In this document: positions 46,119-54,169 of the stretch, piece by piece
Layout: the number at the start of each line of letters is the position of its first letter
Position numbering within the stretch: position 1 is the first letter of the stretch
NCBI RefSeq assembly: GCF_001905095.1
Contig: NZ_LWLS01000024.1
Span: 124,001-188,000 of the forward strand
Reading direction: 5' to 3'
DNA: 64,000 nt
Origin: Micromonospora sp. CB01531
Lineage (GTDB): Bacteria > Actinomycetota > Actinomycetes > Mycobacteriales > Micromonosporaceae
Made by a program: the position numbers and the translations under genes
The notes under the pieces: generated by a model
What the model saw: the letters and a program-made list of their open reading frames with translations, nothing else
Databases searched by the model: none
What the model was told of the DNA's origin: nothing

Positions 46119-46498
46119 ATGACGATCAGGAACGGGCGATCCTCGCGGTGCACGTCCGTGGGCTGGATGGGATGTGTGTCGGTTGCCGCGTGTGGTGGTC
46201 GCTGCTGGTGCTGGCAGGTGGATTGGGCGACCAGCCGGCAGGCGCGGACGATCACGGCGCGCTACCTGGGGGTGCGGGTGTGAGCACGCACGGGCCGGTG
46301 CTGCCGATCTGGAGCTGTGACGGCTGCGGGGCGCCGTGGCCGTGCGCGACCCGGCGCCGGGAGTTGCAAGCGGAGTTCGTGGACGCACCGATGTCCCTGG
46401 CGTTGTACATGGGATCGCAGTTCGTGCGCGCCGCCGAGGATCTGACCCGGGCACCTGCCGGCACCCTGCACCGGCGCTTCCTGGGCTGGCTGCGGTGA
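46115..46498 (+). CDS. Small zinc-ribbon-like hypothetical protein (127 aa)
   Basis: Begins VNDDQERAILAVHVRG and contains two Cys pairs, GMCVGCRVWW (about residue 20) and WSCDGCGAPWPC (about residue 68), spaced as in a zinc ribbon, then a helical C-terminus (MYMGS-like LALYMGSQFVRAAEDL). GTG start in a 4-base overlap with the preceding gene. Third member of the small-gene set behind the HTH-TPR regulator. Function unknown. Confidence 0.65.
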   Translation: MNDDQERAILAVHVRGLDGMCVGCRVWWSLLVLAGGLGDQPAGADDHGALPGGAGVSTHGPVLPIWSCDGCGAPWPCATRRRELQAEFVDAPMSLALYMGSQFVRAAEDLTRAPAGTLHRRFLGWLR

Positions 46499-46560
46499 GC
46501 ATCCGCGCCTATCGGCGGGAGCAGGCATTCTCCGGCAGGCCGCCCGCTGTCGTAGACGGC

Positions 46561-46606
46561 CGGGTGCCGGGTACGGCGGGCGCATGCCCCCCGTACCCGG
46601 CACCCG
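46561..46606. terminator. Strong bidirectional hairpin terminator
   Basis: CGGGTGCCGGGTACGG (46561-46576) and CCGTACCCGGCACCCG (46591-46606) are perfect 16-bp complements with a further partly paired 14-base loop. It lies between the converging small-gene operon and the M14 carboxypeptidase gene. Confidence 0.92.
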
Positions 46607-46618
46607 GGTCGGTTTCCG

Positions 46619-49045
46619 TCAGCTGGTGGGCAGCACGGCGCTGCCCTTACGGAAGTTCTTGCCCGTGCCGTCAGCGCGGTAGTTCTGCTCCACGTTGCCG
46701 GCCGCGTCCACCGAGAACCAGTGGACCTTCGTCCCGACGGGCAGGGTCAGCGTCTCTCCGCCTTCCCGGATCCCCGACGAGGCGTAGAGCGTGGAGGAGT
46801 AGGTCGGTGCGCTGCCGTCGACGGTGTAGAACACCGCAGCCGGCTCGCTCACCGTGAACGTCACGTCCACCATGCCAGGCGTGGCGCTGGGCTTCACCGA
46901 CAGGCCGCTCTCCGGCCGCTGGTAGTCGGTGTCGAAGTCCCGGGCCACCCGCATCAGCTCGACGAGGCCGTTGGAGAACTCCATCGCCTCCTGGTGCGCC
47001 TCGTCCCACCCCGGCTGGAACGAGGTGCCCACCTCGAAGTTCCAGGCGTAGATGCCGTACTTGTACCAGAGCATGTCGCCGGAGTTGCCGGCCGCCGAGT
47101 ACAGCACGTCGGAGATCGGGCCGGTCCGGGCCGGCGTCACCGCCATGTTGCGCTGCCGCTTGATCGCGGTGAGGATCCGCGACGAGGCCCCCCAGAAGAA
47201 CGACTCCTCGGCGAGGGTCGGGCGGGGCGCCGAGATCCGGCCCGGGGTGGCGTACGCCCCCGGCGACCACATGAAGTAGTTGCCGGAGGAGTGCAGGTTC
47301 ATCGAGAACTTGATGTTCTTGTGCTGGGCCAGCCAGTCGACGTTCTTGTCCTCCGGCTCGGACAGCTCGCTCGGGCCGGCGTAGGTGTCGCTGGTGCAGC
47401 TGCTGGACGCGCCCGAGTAGCCGTCGAAGAGGCTGTACTCGGTGTAGTTGCGGTTGTTGTCCACGCCCCACGAGTTGCGGGCCAGCGCGTCGGCCGACCC
47501 GGTCAACGGGCAGTGGTTGGTCATGTTCCGGCGCTGCGAGTTGAAGTCGTAGAACGAGTAGTGGCCGCCGTCCGGGTTGACCGACGGGGCGATCCAGATG
47601 TCCAGGTTGTTGAGCAGCTGCTTGGTCCGGCCGTCGTGGCCGTAGTTGCGCAGCAGCCGCTCAGCGGTCTCGACCGCGACCAGCGGCGGCACCCACTCGC
47701 GGGCGTGCTCCTGGGCGTACGCGAGGACACCCGTCTTGGACCCGTCGCGGACCTTGCCGATCCGGATCGCGTACACCGGGTGGGGATCCCGGGACACGCT
47801 GGCCGGCGCCTTCAGGTTGTCGGTGAGCACCGTCTTGGCGGCGGTCGCGACCACACCGGCACCGGCGTCTCCGCGGTAGGTGTACGCCCGGACCAGCGAC
47901 CCGGCGTTGGCGTTCAACGCCGCGGCGACCTGGGCCGCCGTGCTGGTCAGCGCGCCGCTGGCGTTGGTCGCCAGGCTGACCCGGATGTCCTTGCCGGTCA
48001 CGCTCACCGACAGCGGACGGCTGGCGGCACCTGGGTTGACCAGCTCGACCGAGATGCCGTTGCCGCCCTCGTGTCCCCAGGCCAGCGAGTCGACGGCGAC
48101 CCGGTTGGCGTTCGTGGTGCCGAGCACCACTTGCGCCTTGCGGCGGTAGCCGTTCGTCTTGTACGGCAGCTCGACGATCTCGGCCAGGTCGGGGAACTCG
48201 GCGGCGAGCTGGTGGATCCGTGCGTACAGCTCGGTCGGGGTCAGGTAGCTGGTGACGAAGTCCTTCTGGTAGCCCGGGCCCTCCGGGTTGTCGGCCGGGA
48301 TGGGCAGCCACTCCTTGACCTGGGCGACGGCGACCCCGCCGGTCGGGCTGGTGATCCGGATCCGGTCCGGCCGGGTCGTCACCGCCGACGCGCCCCGGTG
48401 GTACATGTAGACGCCGGCGTCCACGAAGCGGGAGATGCTCTGGCTGCCGCCCGAGCCGAGCTCCGTGCCGGGGCCGCTGTCCCGCACGACCGTGAGCGTG
48501 CTGGTCGAGGTCTGGCCCTGGGCCCACTTCGCCTCGACCGACAGGATCTGGCTGGTCCCAGAGGTGTAGTAGTCGGCGCGGATGATCTTGACGTCCGAGG
48601 TCTCGGAGGTCTGCAGGGCCGCGGTGAACGCCCGGTTCTCAGCGACGTGCGCGGCGATGGTCGCCTCGCGTTCCTCGACGCGGTCCGCCGAGTCGCTCGG
48701 CTCGAGGAGGGTCTCGCCGAGCCGGTAGCCCCGGGCCCGGAGGGCCGCGGCCTCGGTCGGCGTGACCACCGCGTGGGCGACGATGCCGTGCTCGGTCTGT
48801 TCGGCGTGGTGGTCGAGGTCGACGCCGGTGGCGACGAGCTCGTCCAGTTCGTTGCGGTCGGCGAGCAGGACCTCCACCACGCTGGCCGCCTCGTCGGGCA
48901 GCCGGTTCAGTTCGGTGCTCGCGCCGGTGTCTTCGGCGGGTGGCGTGACGGCCGAGGCCGGACTGACCAGGAGCACGGCCGAGACGGCCGCGATCGCGAC
49001 GACCGGTGCCCGCCAGCGGCGGTCACCGGAGTTCGGCATTCGCAT
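46619..49045 (-). CDS. Secreted M14 zinc carboxypeptidase (808 aa)
   Basis: Large extracellular metallocarboxypeptidase. ATG 49045 (MRMPNSGD) follows GAAAGGG; an ATG two codons later is an alternative. The signal peptide ends near SPASA (about residue 32). A long N-terminal region with beta-rich segments precedes the peptidase domain (about 420-700): zinc ligands H447 and E450 in HAREW and H585 in NLHSS, substrate-binding DNNRNYTEY, and catalytic E671 in WNFEVG. The C-terminal domain (SVKPSATPGMVDVTFTVSEP) is Ig-like and may aid binding. It is about twice the length of a minimal M14 enzyme. It is divergent from the Xaa-Pro peptidase gene, suggesting shared use in peptide breakdown. Confidence 0.93.
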   Translation of the reverse strand: MRMPNSGDRRWRAPVVAIAAVSAVLLVSPASAVTPPAEDTGASTELNRLPDEAASVVEVLLADRNELDELVATGVDLDHHAEQTEHGIVAHAVVTPTEAAALRARGYRLGETLLEPSDSADRVEEREATIAAHVAENRAFTAALQTSETSDVKIIRADYYTSGTSQILSVEAKWAQGQTSTSTLTVVRDSGPGTELGSGGSQSISRFVDAGVYMYHRGASAVTTRPDRIRITSPTGGVAVAQVKEWLPIPADNPEGPGYQKDFVTSYLTPTELYARIHQLAAEFPDLAEIVELPYKTNGYRRKAQVVLGTTNANRVAVDSLAWGHEGGNGISVELVNPGAASRPLSVSVTGKDIRVSLATNASGALTSTAAQVAAALNANAGSLVRAYTYRGDAGAGVVATAAKTVLTDNLKAPASVSRDPHPVYAIRIGKVRDGSKTGVLAYAQEHAREWVPPLVAVETAERLLRNYGHDGRTKQLLNNLDIWIAPSVNPDGGHYSFYDFNSQRRNMTNHCPLTGSADALARNSWGVDNNRNYTEYSLFDGYSGASSSCTSDTYAGPSELSEPEDKNVDWLAQHKNIKFSMNLHSSGNYFMWSPGAYATPGRISAPRPTLAEESFFWGASSRILTAIKRQRNMAVTPARTGPISDVLYSAAGNSGDMLWYKYGIYAWNFEVGTSFQPGWDEAHQEAMEFSNGLVELMRVARDFDTDYQRPESGLSVKPSATPGMVDVTFTVSEPAAVFYTVDGSAPTYSSTLYASSGIREGGETLTLPVGTKVHWFSVDAAGNVEQNYRADGTGKNFRKGSAVLPTS

Positions 49046-49494
49046 AGTTGCCCTTTCTGTCGTGGGTACGGAACTGCGAGCGACGGTCGGTGGAATCGGG
49101 GTCCCACGTGCTGCTGCGGAGGTTCGGCACGACCGACGGATGAGGGCCGGTGGAAATCGCCTACCGGAGCCGGTGCGGCAAGGCGGACCAGCGTCGGAAA
49201 TTGAACCCGGACAGGTGTCCGGGGTGGACGATCGACCGGCGGGTGGGCCAATCCTCAACTCACGTCACGCGCTGTGTCAATGACTGTTCGTCACGAAACG
49301 ATGAATGCCGAAAGTCGTGCTTCCGCCCTGCGACAGGCGTAGGAGCCGAGGGCGGCCATCTTCCACAGGTGTCCGATGACCTGCGCACGCGCCGATCCGT
49401 AGGTTCGGTGCGACCGTCGGGGCGGTGGCGGGTGCCCGCCGAACGGAGGGGTTCAAAGCCGCTGGTCGACGGCACTGTGGGAGGAGGAGCACGG
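49046..49494. promoter_or_regulatory. Divergent promoter region between two secreted peptidase genes
   Basis: These 449 bases hold the starts of both genes and no further gene. An AT-richer part (49258-49320) is the best promoter candidate. It includes CGCTGTGTCA (49270-49279), a 10-mer also found at 3182-3191 in the divergent region of the other M14 gene, possibly a shared regulator site. Confidence 0.4.
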
Positions 49495-51411
49495 ATGCAA
49501 AGAGGAAGACGCGCCTGGCGGGCGTCGGTGGTGGCCCTGGCGGTCGTGGCCACCGGCCTGCCGGCGAGCGGCGCACTGGCCCAACCAGGCGCCGACGAGC
49601 GCGCTGAGTTGGTGATTTCCAACGGCGTCACCCAACCGGCCTTCGGTTATGCCGACGCCATTCGGGAACGGATTTTCGTCACTTCTGATGTCGACACGGA
49701 CGGCGACGGCAAGCTCGATGTCGTGGCCATGGACATCATGCGACCGAAGGCCAGTGAGAACGGGCTCAAGGTTCCGGTGGTGATGGACGCCAGCCCGTAC
49801 TACTCGACTGTCTGCCGGGGCAACGAAAGCGAGTGCAAGGCCGACGTCGACGGGGACGGGCTGAACGACAAATGGCCCCTCTTCTACGACAACTACTTCG
49901 TCCCGCGCGGCTACGCGATGGTCCTGCTGGACATGATCGGCACGAACAACTCGACCGGCTGCCCGGTCACCGGTGGTCGGGCCGACAACATCAGCGCGCC
50001 GACGGCGATCGACTGGCTCAACGGGCGCCGGCCCGGGTACGACGCCGCCGGGCGGGAGGTCGTCGCCGACTGGCACAACGGCCGGACCGGCATGATCGGC
50101 AAGTCGTACGACGGCACCCTGGCCAACGCCGCGGCAGCGAGCGGGGTGGACGGGCTGACCACGATCGTGCCGATCTCGGCCATCTCGAGCTGGTACGACT
50201 ACTCGCGCAGCAACGGCCTGGTCACTCGGGCGAACAACTACTCGGGCAGCCTCGCCAACACGGTCACAAACCCGGCCCGCCGGGCGTACTGTGCGCCGGT
50301 GCGGACGGCCCTCGGCCAGGGCGGCGACGACGTCACCGGGGACTACAACGACTTCTGGGCGGAGCGCGACTACGTGCCGCACGCCGACCGGGTCAAGGCC
50401 AGCGTCTTCGTCGTGCACGGGATCAACGACGACAACGTCCGGCCGGACCACTTCAGCAAGTGGTGGGAGGCGCTCGGCGCGCAGGGCGTGCCGCGCAAGC
50501 TCTGGATGACCGGCACCGGCCACGTCGACCCGTTCGACTTCCGCCGGACGCAGTGGGTCGACACCCTGCACCGCTGGTTCGACTTCTGGCTGCAGGGCAT
50601 CGACAACGGGATCATGCGGGAGCCGGCCGTCGACATCGAGCGGCTGCCGGACGTGTGGGAGACGGCCGCCACCTGGCCGCTGCCGAACACTCAGCCGACC
50701 CAGGTGTTCCTGCAGGCGCCGACCGCCGGTAACGCCGGCGGGCTGTCCGTCAAGTCCGGTCCGGGCAACGCGAAGGCGACCTTCCAGGACACGCCCACGA
50801 TGACCCAGACCAACGCGATCCGCCACCCGTCGGACCCGGCGGCGAACACCGAGAACCGGCTGGTGTTCCTCTCCGCGCCGCTGAAGGCGCCGCTGCACAT
50901 CTCGGGCACCCCGATCGTCAAGATCAACGCCACCGTCGACGGCGAGGACACCAGCTTCGCCGGGCTGCTCGTCGACTACGGCACCCGCCAGCGCTTCAGC
51001 ACCGCCGGTGACGGCGTCCGGACGCTGACGGAGGAGGACTGCTGGGGTGAGACGGCGACCTGGGGCGGCTTCGCCGAGGACGCCTGCTACAAGAAGGTGG
51101 AGAAGAACATCGCCACCAACCCGCAGGAGCTGGTGACCAAGGGCATCATCGACGGCCTCAACCTCGCCTCGCCGTCGGTGTCGACGCCGCTGGTGCCCGG
51201 CCAGAAGACCGAGGTCGACCTGAACCTGCTGCCCGAGGACTACGTCTTCGACGCCGGCAACCAGATCGGGGTGGTCCTGCTCGGGTCGTACTCCGGTTAC
51301 AGCAGCCGGGCCAAGCAGAACCGGGCCCACATCACCGTCCACTTCGACCGCAGCCGGATCACCCTGCCGGTGGTCGGCGGTCGGACGGCGGCGGTGGCCG
51401 CCGGCCTGTAG
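49495..51411 (+). CDS. Secreted Xaa-Pro dipeptidyl-peptidase (CocE/NonD, S15-like)
   Basis: Exported serine peptidase of 638 residues that would release N-terminal X-Pro dipeptides, useful on proline-rich proteins such as collagen. ATG 49495 follows GAGGAGGAG; the signal peptide ends at about residue 28 (ASGALAQ). The alpha/beta-hydrolase domain has nucleophile S204 in GKSYDGT, acid D312 (HGINDDNV) and H343 (TGTGHVDPF). The C-terminal half is the jelly-roll typical of PepX_C (LSAPLKAPLHISGTP, GVVLLGSYSGYS). A related cocaine-esterase-like acyl hydrolase role is the alternative. Confidence 0.92.
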   Translation: MQRGRRAWRASVVALAVVATGLPASGALAQPGADERAELVISNGVTQPAFGYADAIRERIFVTSDVDTDGDGKLDVVAMDIMRPKASENGLKVPVVMDASPYYSTVCRGNESECKADVDGDGLNDKWPLFYDNYFVPRGYAMVLLDMIGTNNSTGCPVTGGRADNISAPTAIDWLNGRRPGYDAAGREVVADWHNGRTGMIGKSYDGTLANAAAASGVDGLTTIVPISAISSWYDYSRSNGLVTRANNYSGSLANTVTNPARRAYCAPVRTALGQGGDDVTGDYNDFWAERDYVPHADRVKASVFVVHGINDDNVRPDHFSKWWEALGAQGVPRKLWMTGTGHVDPFDFRRTQWVDTLHRWFDFWLQGIDNGIMREPAVDIERLPDVWETAATWPLPNTQPTQVFLQAPTAGNAGGLSVKSGPGNAKATFQDTPTMTQTNAIRHPSDPAANTENRLVFLSAPLKAPLHISGTPIVKINATVDGEDTSFAGLLVDYGTRQRFSTAGDGVRTLTEEDCWGETATWGGFAEDACYKKVEKNIATNPQELVTKGIIDGLNLASPSVSTPLVPGQKTEVDLNLLPEDYVFDAGNQIGVVLLGSYSGYSSRAKQNRAHITVHFDRSRITLPVVGGRTAAVAAGL

Positions 51412-51520
51412 GGATCGCGGGGCGGGGCACCGGGCAGCCGGCGCCCCGCCCCGACGTCATCCACAGGGATTGCGGGGCGGGGCACCGGGCAACCGGCGCC
51501 CCGCCCCGACGTCATCCACC
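51411..51520. repeat. Tandem 55-bp duplication containing hairpins
   Basis: Unit 1 (51411-51465) and unit 2 (51466-51520) differ at two positions. Each contains GCGGGGCGGGGC and GCCCCGCCCC, a strong stem, so the region forms a double bidirectional terminator between the Xaa-Pro peptidase and PucR genes. Unit 2 includes the PucR stop codon (51512-51514), so the duplication copied the end of that gene. Confidence 0.9.
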
Positions 51521-52744
51521 CGGCTGGTACTGGCCGGTCAGCCGGCCCAGCTTGAGGGCCAGGTGCAGGCAGAGCCGTTCGTTGCCGTCCTTGAGGTCGG
51601 CCTCGGCGAGCAGTTCCACCCGCTGCAGCCGGTAGTAGAGCGTCGTCCGGTGCAGCCGCAGCCGTTCCGCCGTGGCATGCGCGTTGCCGGCCAGGTCGAG
51701 GTAGGTCTCCAGGGTCTCCAGCAGCACCTGGTGGGCCTCGTCGCCCAGCAGCCGGCCCAGCCCCGGATGCACTCGCGCGACGTCCAGGTGGCGGGCATCC
51801 ATGCCGGACAGCAGCCGGTAGATGCCCAGTTCGGGCCACGGCACCACCGGACCCAGGGCCGGCAGCTGGACACCCACCCGGGCCGCCTGGAACGCCTCCT
51901 GGTACGACAGCACGCTGTCGTACAGACGCGGTCGGGCGTCGCCGATCCCGAGGACCGTCCGGGCCACCGACGCCAGGCCCCGAATGGCCCCACGCAACGC
52001 CTGGTCCAGGTGCGCCGCGGCGTCCTGTGCCGCCAGGCGGCCGGTGTTCCGCCCCCCGCACAGCAGCAGCACCCCGTGATCGTGCCGGACCAGGTGCAGC
52101 GTCTCGCGCGACCCGACCCAGTGCCGGGTGGCGACGAGGGCGTGCTCCAGAGCGATCCGGGCAGCGTCGTCGAGCATCTCGTCCTGGGCCACGACCAGCT
52201 GGGCGACCAGCGCGGTGACCTGACCGTCACTGGTAACCACGCCGTCGGTCAGCAGAGACCGGACCGCCTCCCGCCGGGACTCCGGGGACTCCACCAGCAG
52301 CGTCCGGGTCGCCTCCGCCTCCCGCTGCGAGGCCAGCTCGCCGAGCAGGTTCTCCCGGTAGAGGGCCAGCGACAGGTCCGGCATCGCCTCGGCCACCGCC
52401 GAAATGTCCTCGTCGGTCATCCCCGTGCCCTCGTCGATGAACCACACGAAGCCCAGCAGCAGGTCCTGGTGCCGGATCGGCACGCACACCCGGGGCAGGA
52501 GATCCAGTTCGGGGCAGGCCGGGGTGCGAACCGGCTCCCGGGCGTCCATGATCCCGATCTCCCGGGCCCAGGCGATCACCTCCGGCGTGGTGTGCCGACG
52601 CAGGATCGAACTCCGGCGTACCCCGTCGAGCACCCCGGAGTGCTCGCTGTAGACGACCACCCGCTGACGCCGATCCTCGATCAGAGCCGGCCGCTTGACC
52701 CGCGCCGCGACCCGGTCGACGATGCGTTGCAGCTCCATGCGCAT
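51512..52744 (-). CDS. PucR family transcriptional regulator (410 aa)
   Basis: Activator-type regulator. The N-terminal part (about residues 1-130) resembles a GAF-like sensor (RVVVYSEHSGVLDGVRRSS, LLGFVWFIDEGTGMTDEDI). A GGDEF-related central region follows, and the C-terminal PucR HTH (about 345-405) reads YLDLAGNAHATAERLRLHR and TTLYYRLQRVELLAEADL. Start ATG 52744 behind GGGGGAAG; ATG 52738 is possible. PucR proteins often control purine, proline or hydroxyproline catabolism. It is divergent from the DapA-like gene, its likely target. Confidence 0.93.
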   Translation of the reverse strand: MRMELQRIVDRVAARVKRPALIEDRRQRVVVYSEHSGVLDGVRRSSILRRHTTPEVIAWAREIGIMDAREPVRTPACPELDLLPRVCVPIRHQDLLLGFVWFIDEGTGMTDEDISAVAEAMPDLSLALYRENLLGELASQREAEATRTLLVESPESRREAVRSLLTDGVVTSDGQVTALVAQLVVAQDEMLDDAARIALEHALVATRHWVGSRETLHLVRHDHGVLLLCGGRNTGRLAAQDAAAHLDQALRGAIRGLASVARTVLGIGDARPRLYDSVLSYQEAFQAARVGVQLPALGPVVPWPELGIYRLLSGMDARHLDVARVHPGLGRLLGDEAHQVLLETLETYLDLAGNAHATAERLRLHRTTLYYRLQRVELLAEADLKDGNERLCLHLALKLGRLTGQYQPGG

Positions 52745-53035
52745 GCGCTTCCCCCGGCCAGCCCGAGGCCCGCGGTGTTGCCGCTCGGCTCCGGCTGGCT
52801 GTTGTGCTGGTAGGACCGTTGGCCTACCTTCCGATGATGTTGGCCAGCGCGCAATCCCCCGTGCCGGCAGCGCGACACCCGTATCCGGTACCGCCTGAGC
52901 AGTTTCGGCATCTGTCGGAAGACCAGCGGCCGGTGATGTACCTAACGTGTGCGTTTGCCGGCCCGACGGGGGCCAGGGCGGGCCGTCCTGCCGACCGGGG
53001 TACGGCTGCGGAGTGTCCGAGAAGGGAACACCGTC

Positions 53036-53926
53036 GTGGCCAAAGCCAGGCCCTGGCAGGGCGTCATCGCCGCCATTCCCACCCCGTTCCGGGCTGACCT
53101 CTCGGTCGACTACGACCGGCTTCAGGAGCACGTGCGGTGGCTCGCCGAAGAGGGCTGCCAGGGGGTGACGCCGTGCGGCTCGCTGGGGGAGTACCGGGCC
53201 CTGTCCGACGGCGAGCGCACCGACGTGGTCCGCGCCGTCGTCGAGGCGGCACCGGCCGGCTGCGCGGTGGTGCCGGGCGTCGGCGGGTACGGCAGCCGGC
53301 AGTCCCGGCGCTGGGCCGAGCAGGCGCGGGCCGCGGGTGCGCAGGCGGTGCTCGCCCCACCGCCGATCGATTACCCGGCCGGTGCCGCCGAGGTCGTCGC
53401 CCACTACCGCGAGGTGGCCGCGGTCGGGCTGCCGGTGGTGGTGTCCGACGATCCGGTCGACGCGAGAACGGACCTGACGCCGGAACTGCTGGCCCGCGTC
53501 GCCGAGATCGACGGCGTGGTGGCCATGCGGGAGTGCGACGTACGCCGGCTGCACCGCGTCCGTGACCTGTGCCCCCACCTCGACGTGCTGGCCGGCGCGG
53601 ACGACGTGCTGCTGGAGCTGACCGTGTGCGGCGCGACCGGGTGGATCGGGCACTGCGCGAACGCCCTACCCCGGCTCAGCCTGCGCCTGCACCGGCTGTG
53701 CGCCGCCCGCGACCTGGCGGCGGCGCTGCCGCTGTACGGGCAGCTGCACCCCCTGCTCAGCTGGGGCTCCCGGCCGGAGGTGGTCCAGGCCGTGAAGCTG
53801 GCGATGCGGCTGGTCGGGCGGTACGGCGGGCCGTGCCGGCCGCCCCGCGGCGGGCTGCCGCCCGAGACCGAGACGCAGCTGTGCCGGGACGTGCGGCGGG
53901 CGCTGCGGGCCGATGCCGACGGGTAG
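53036..53926 (+). CDS. DapA-fold (dihydrodipicolinate synthase family) protein lacking the Schiff-base lysine
   Basis: TIM-barrel protein of 296 residues of the DHDPS/N-acetylneuraminate lyase family: GVIAAIPTPF at the start, GVTPCGSLGEYRAL (substrate carboxylate loop) and VLAGADDVLLE. The catalytic Lys that normally follows in VxxxKE is Arg here (R165 in VVAMRECD), and the Tyr of the YNxP motif is Ser (S137 in PVVVSDDPVD). Without these it cannot form the usual Schiff base, so it is either inactive, regulatory or uses another chemistry. Family members beside PucR genes can deaminate pyrroline-4-hydroxy-2-carboxylate in hydroxyproline catabolism. GTG 53036 follows GAAGGGA. Confidence 0.85.
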   Translation: MAKARPWQGVIAAIPTPFRADLSVDYDRLQEHVRWLAEEGCQGVTPCGSLGEYRALSDGERTDVVRAVVEAAPAGCAVVPGVGGYGSRQSRRWAEQARAAGAQAVLAPPPIDYPAGAAEVVAHYREVAAVGLPVVVSDDPVDARTDLTPELLARVAEIDGVVAMRECDVRRLHRVRDLCPHLDVLAGADDVLLELTVCGATGWIGHCANALPRLSLRLHRLCAARDLAAALPLYGQLHPLLSWGSRPEVVQAVKLAMRLVGRYGGPCRPPRGGLPPETETQLCRDVRRALRADADG

Positions 53927-53960
53927 CCGCGACGGGCCTGCCACGATGCCGTCCTGCACG

Positions 53961-53990
53961 TGTCGGAAGTGGTCGGTCCACCTGCCGACA
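53961..53990 (+). terminator. Inverted repeat downstream of DapA-like gene
   Basis: TGTCGGAAGTGG and CCACCTGCCGACA form a mostly paired stem around a 5-base centre, 35 bp after the stop codon. It is probably a terminator, though a regulator site is possible because TGTCGGAAG recurs at 52914-52922 in the PucR divergent region. Confidence 0.45.
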
Positions 53991-54169
53991 TCTGCACGGT
54001 GACCGGTGCGCCGGCCGGCTCATAGATTCGGATCGGGTGTGATCATGCGGGACGGCGACCCCGTCCGTCTCGCGACAACTCCGGCTCGGGCGCGTCTGAC
54101 GCCGCCCGCGATCCGGAGCCGTCGCCCGATCGCCCCGCCGATTAAGCCCTCGACCTGAAAGGTGACCCG

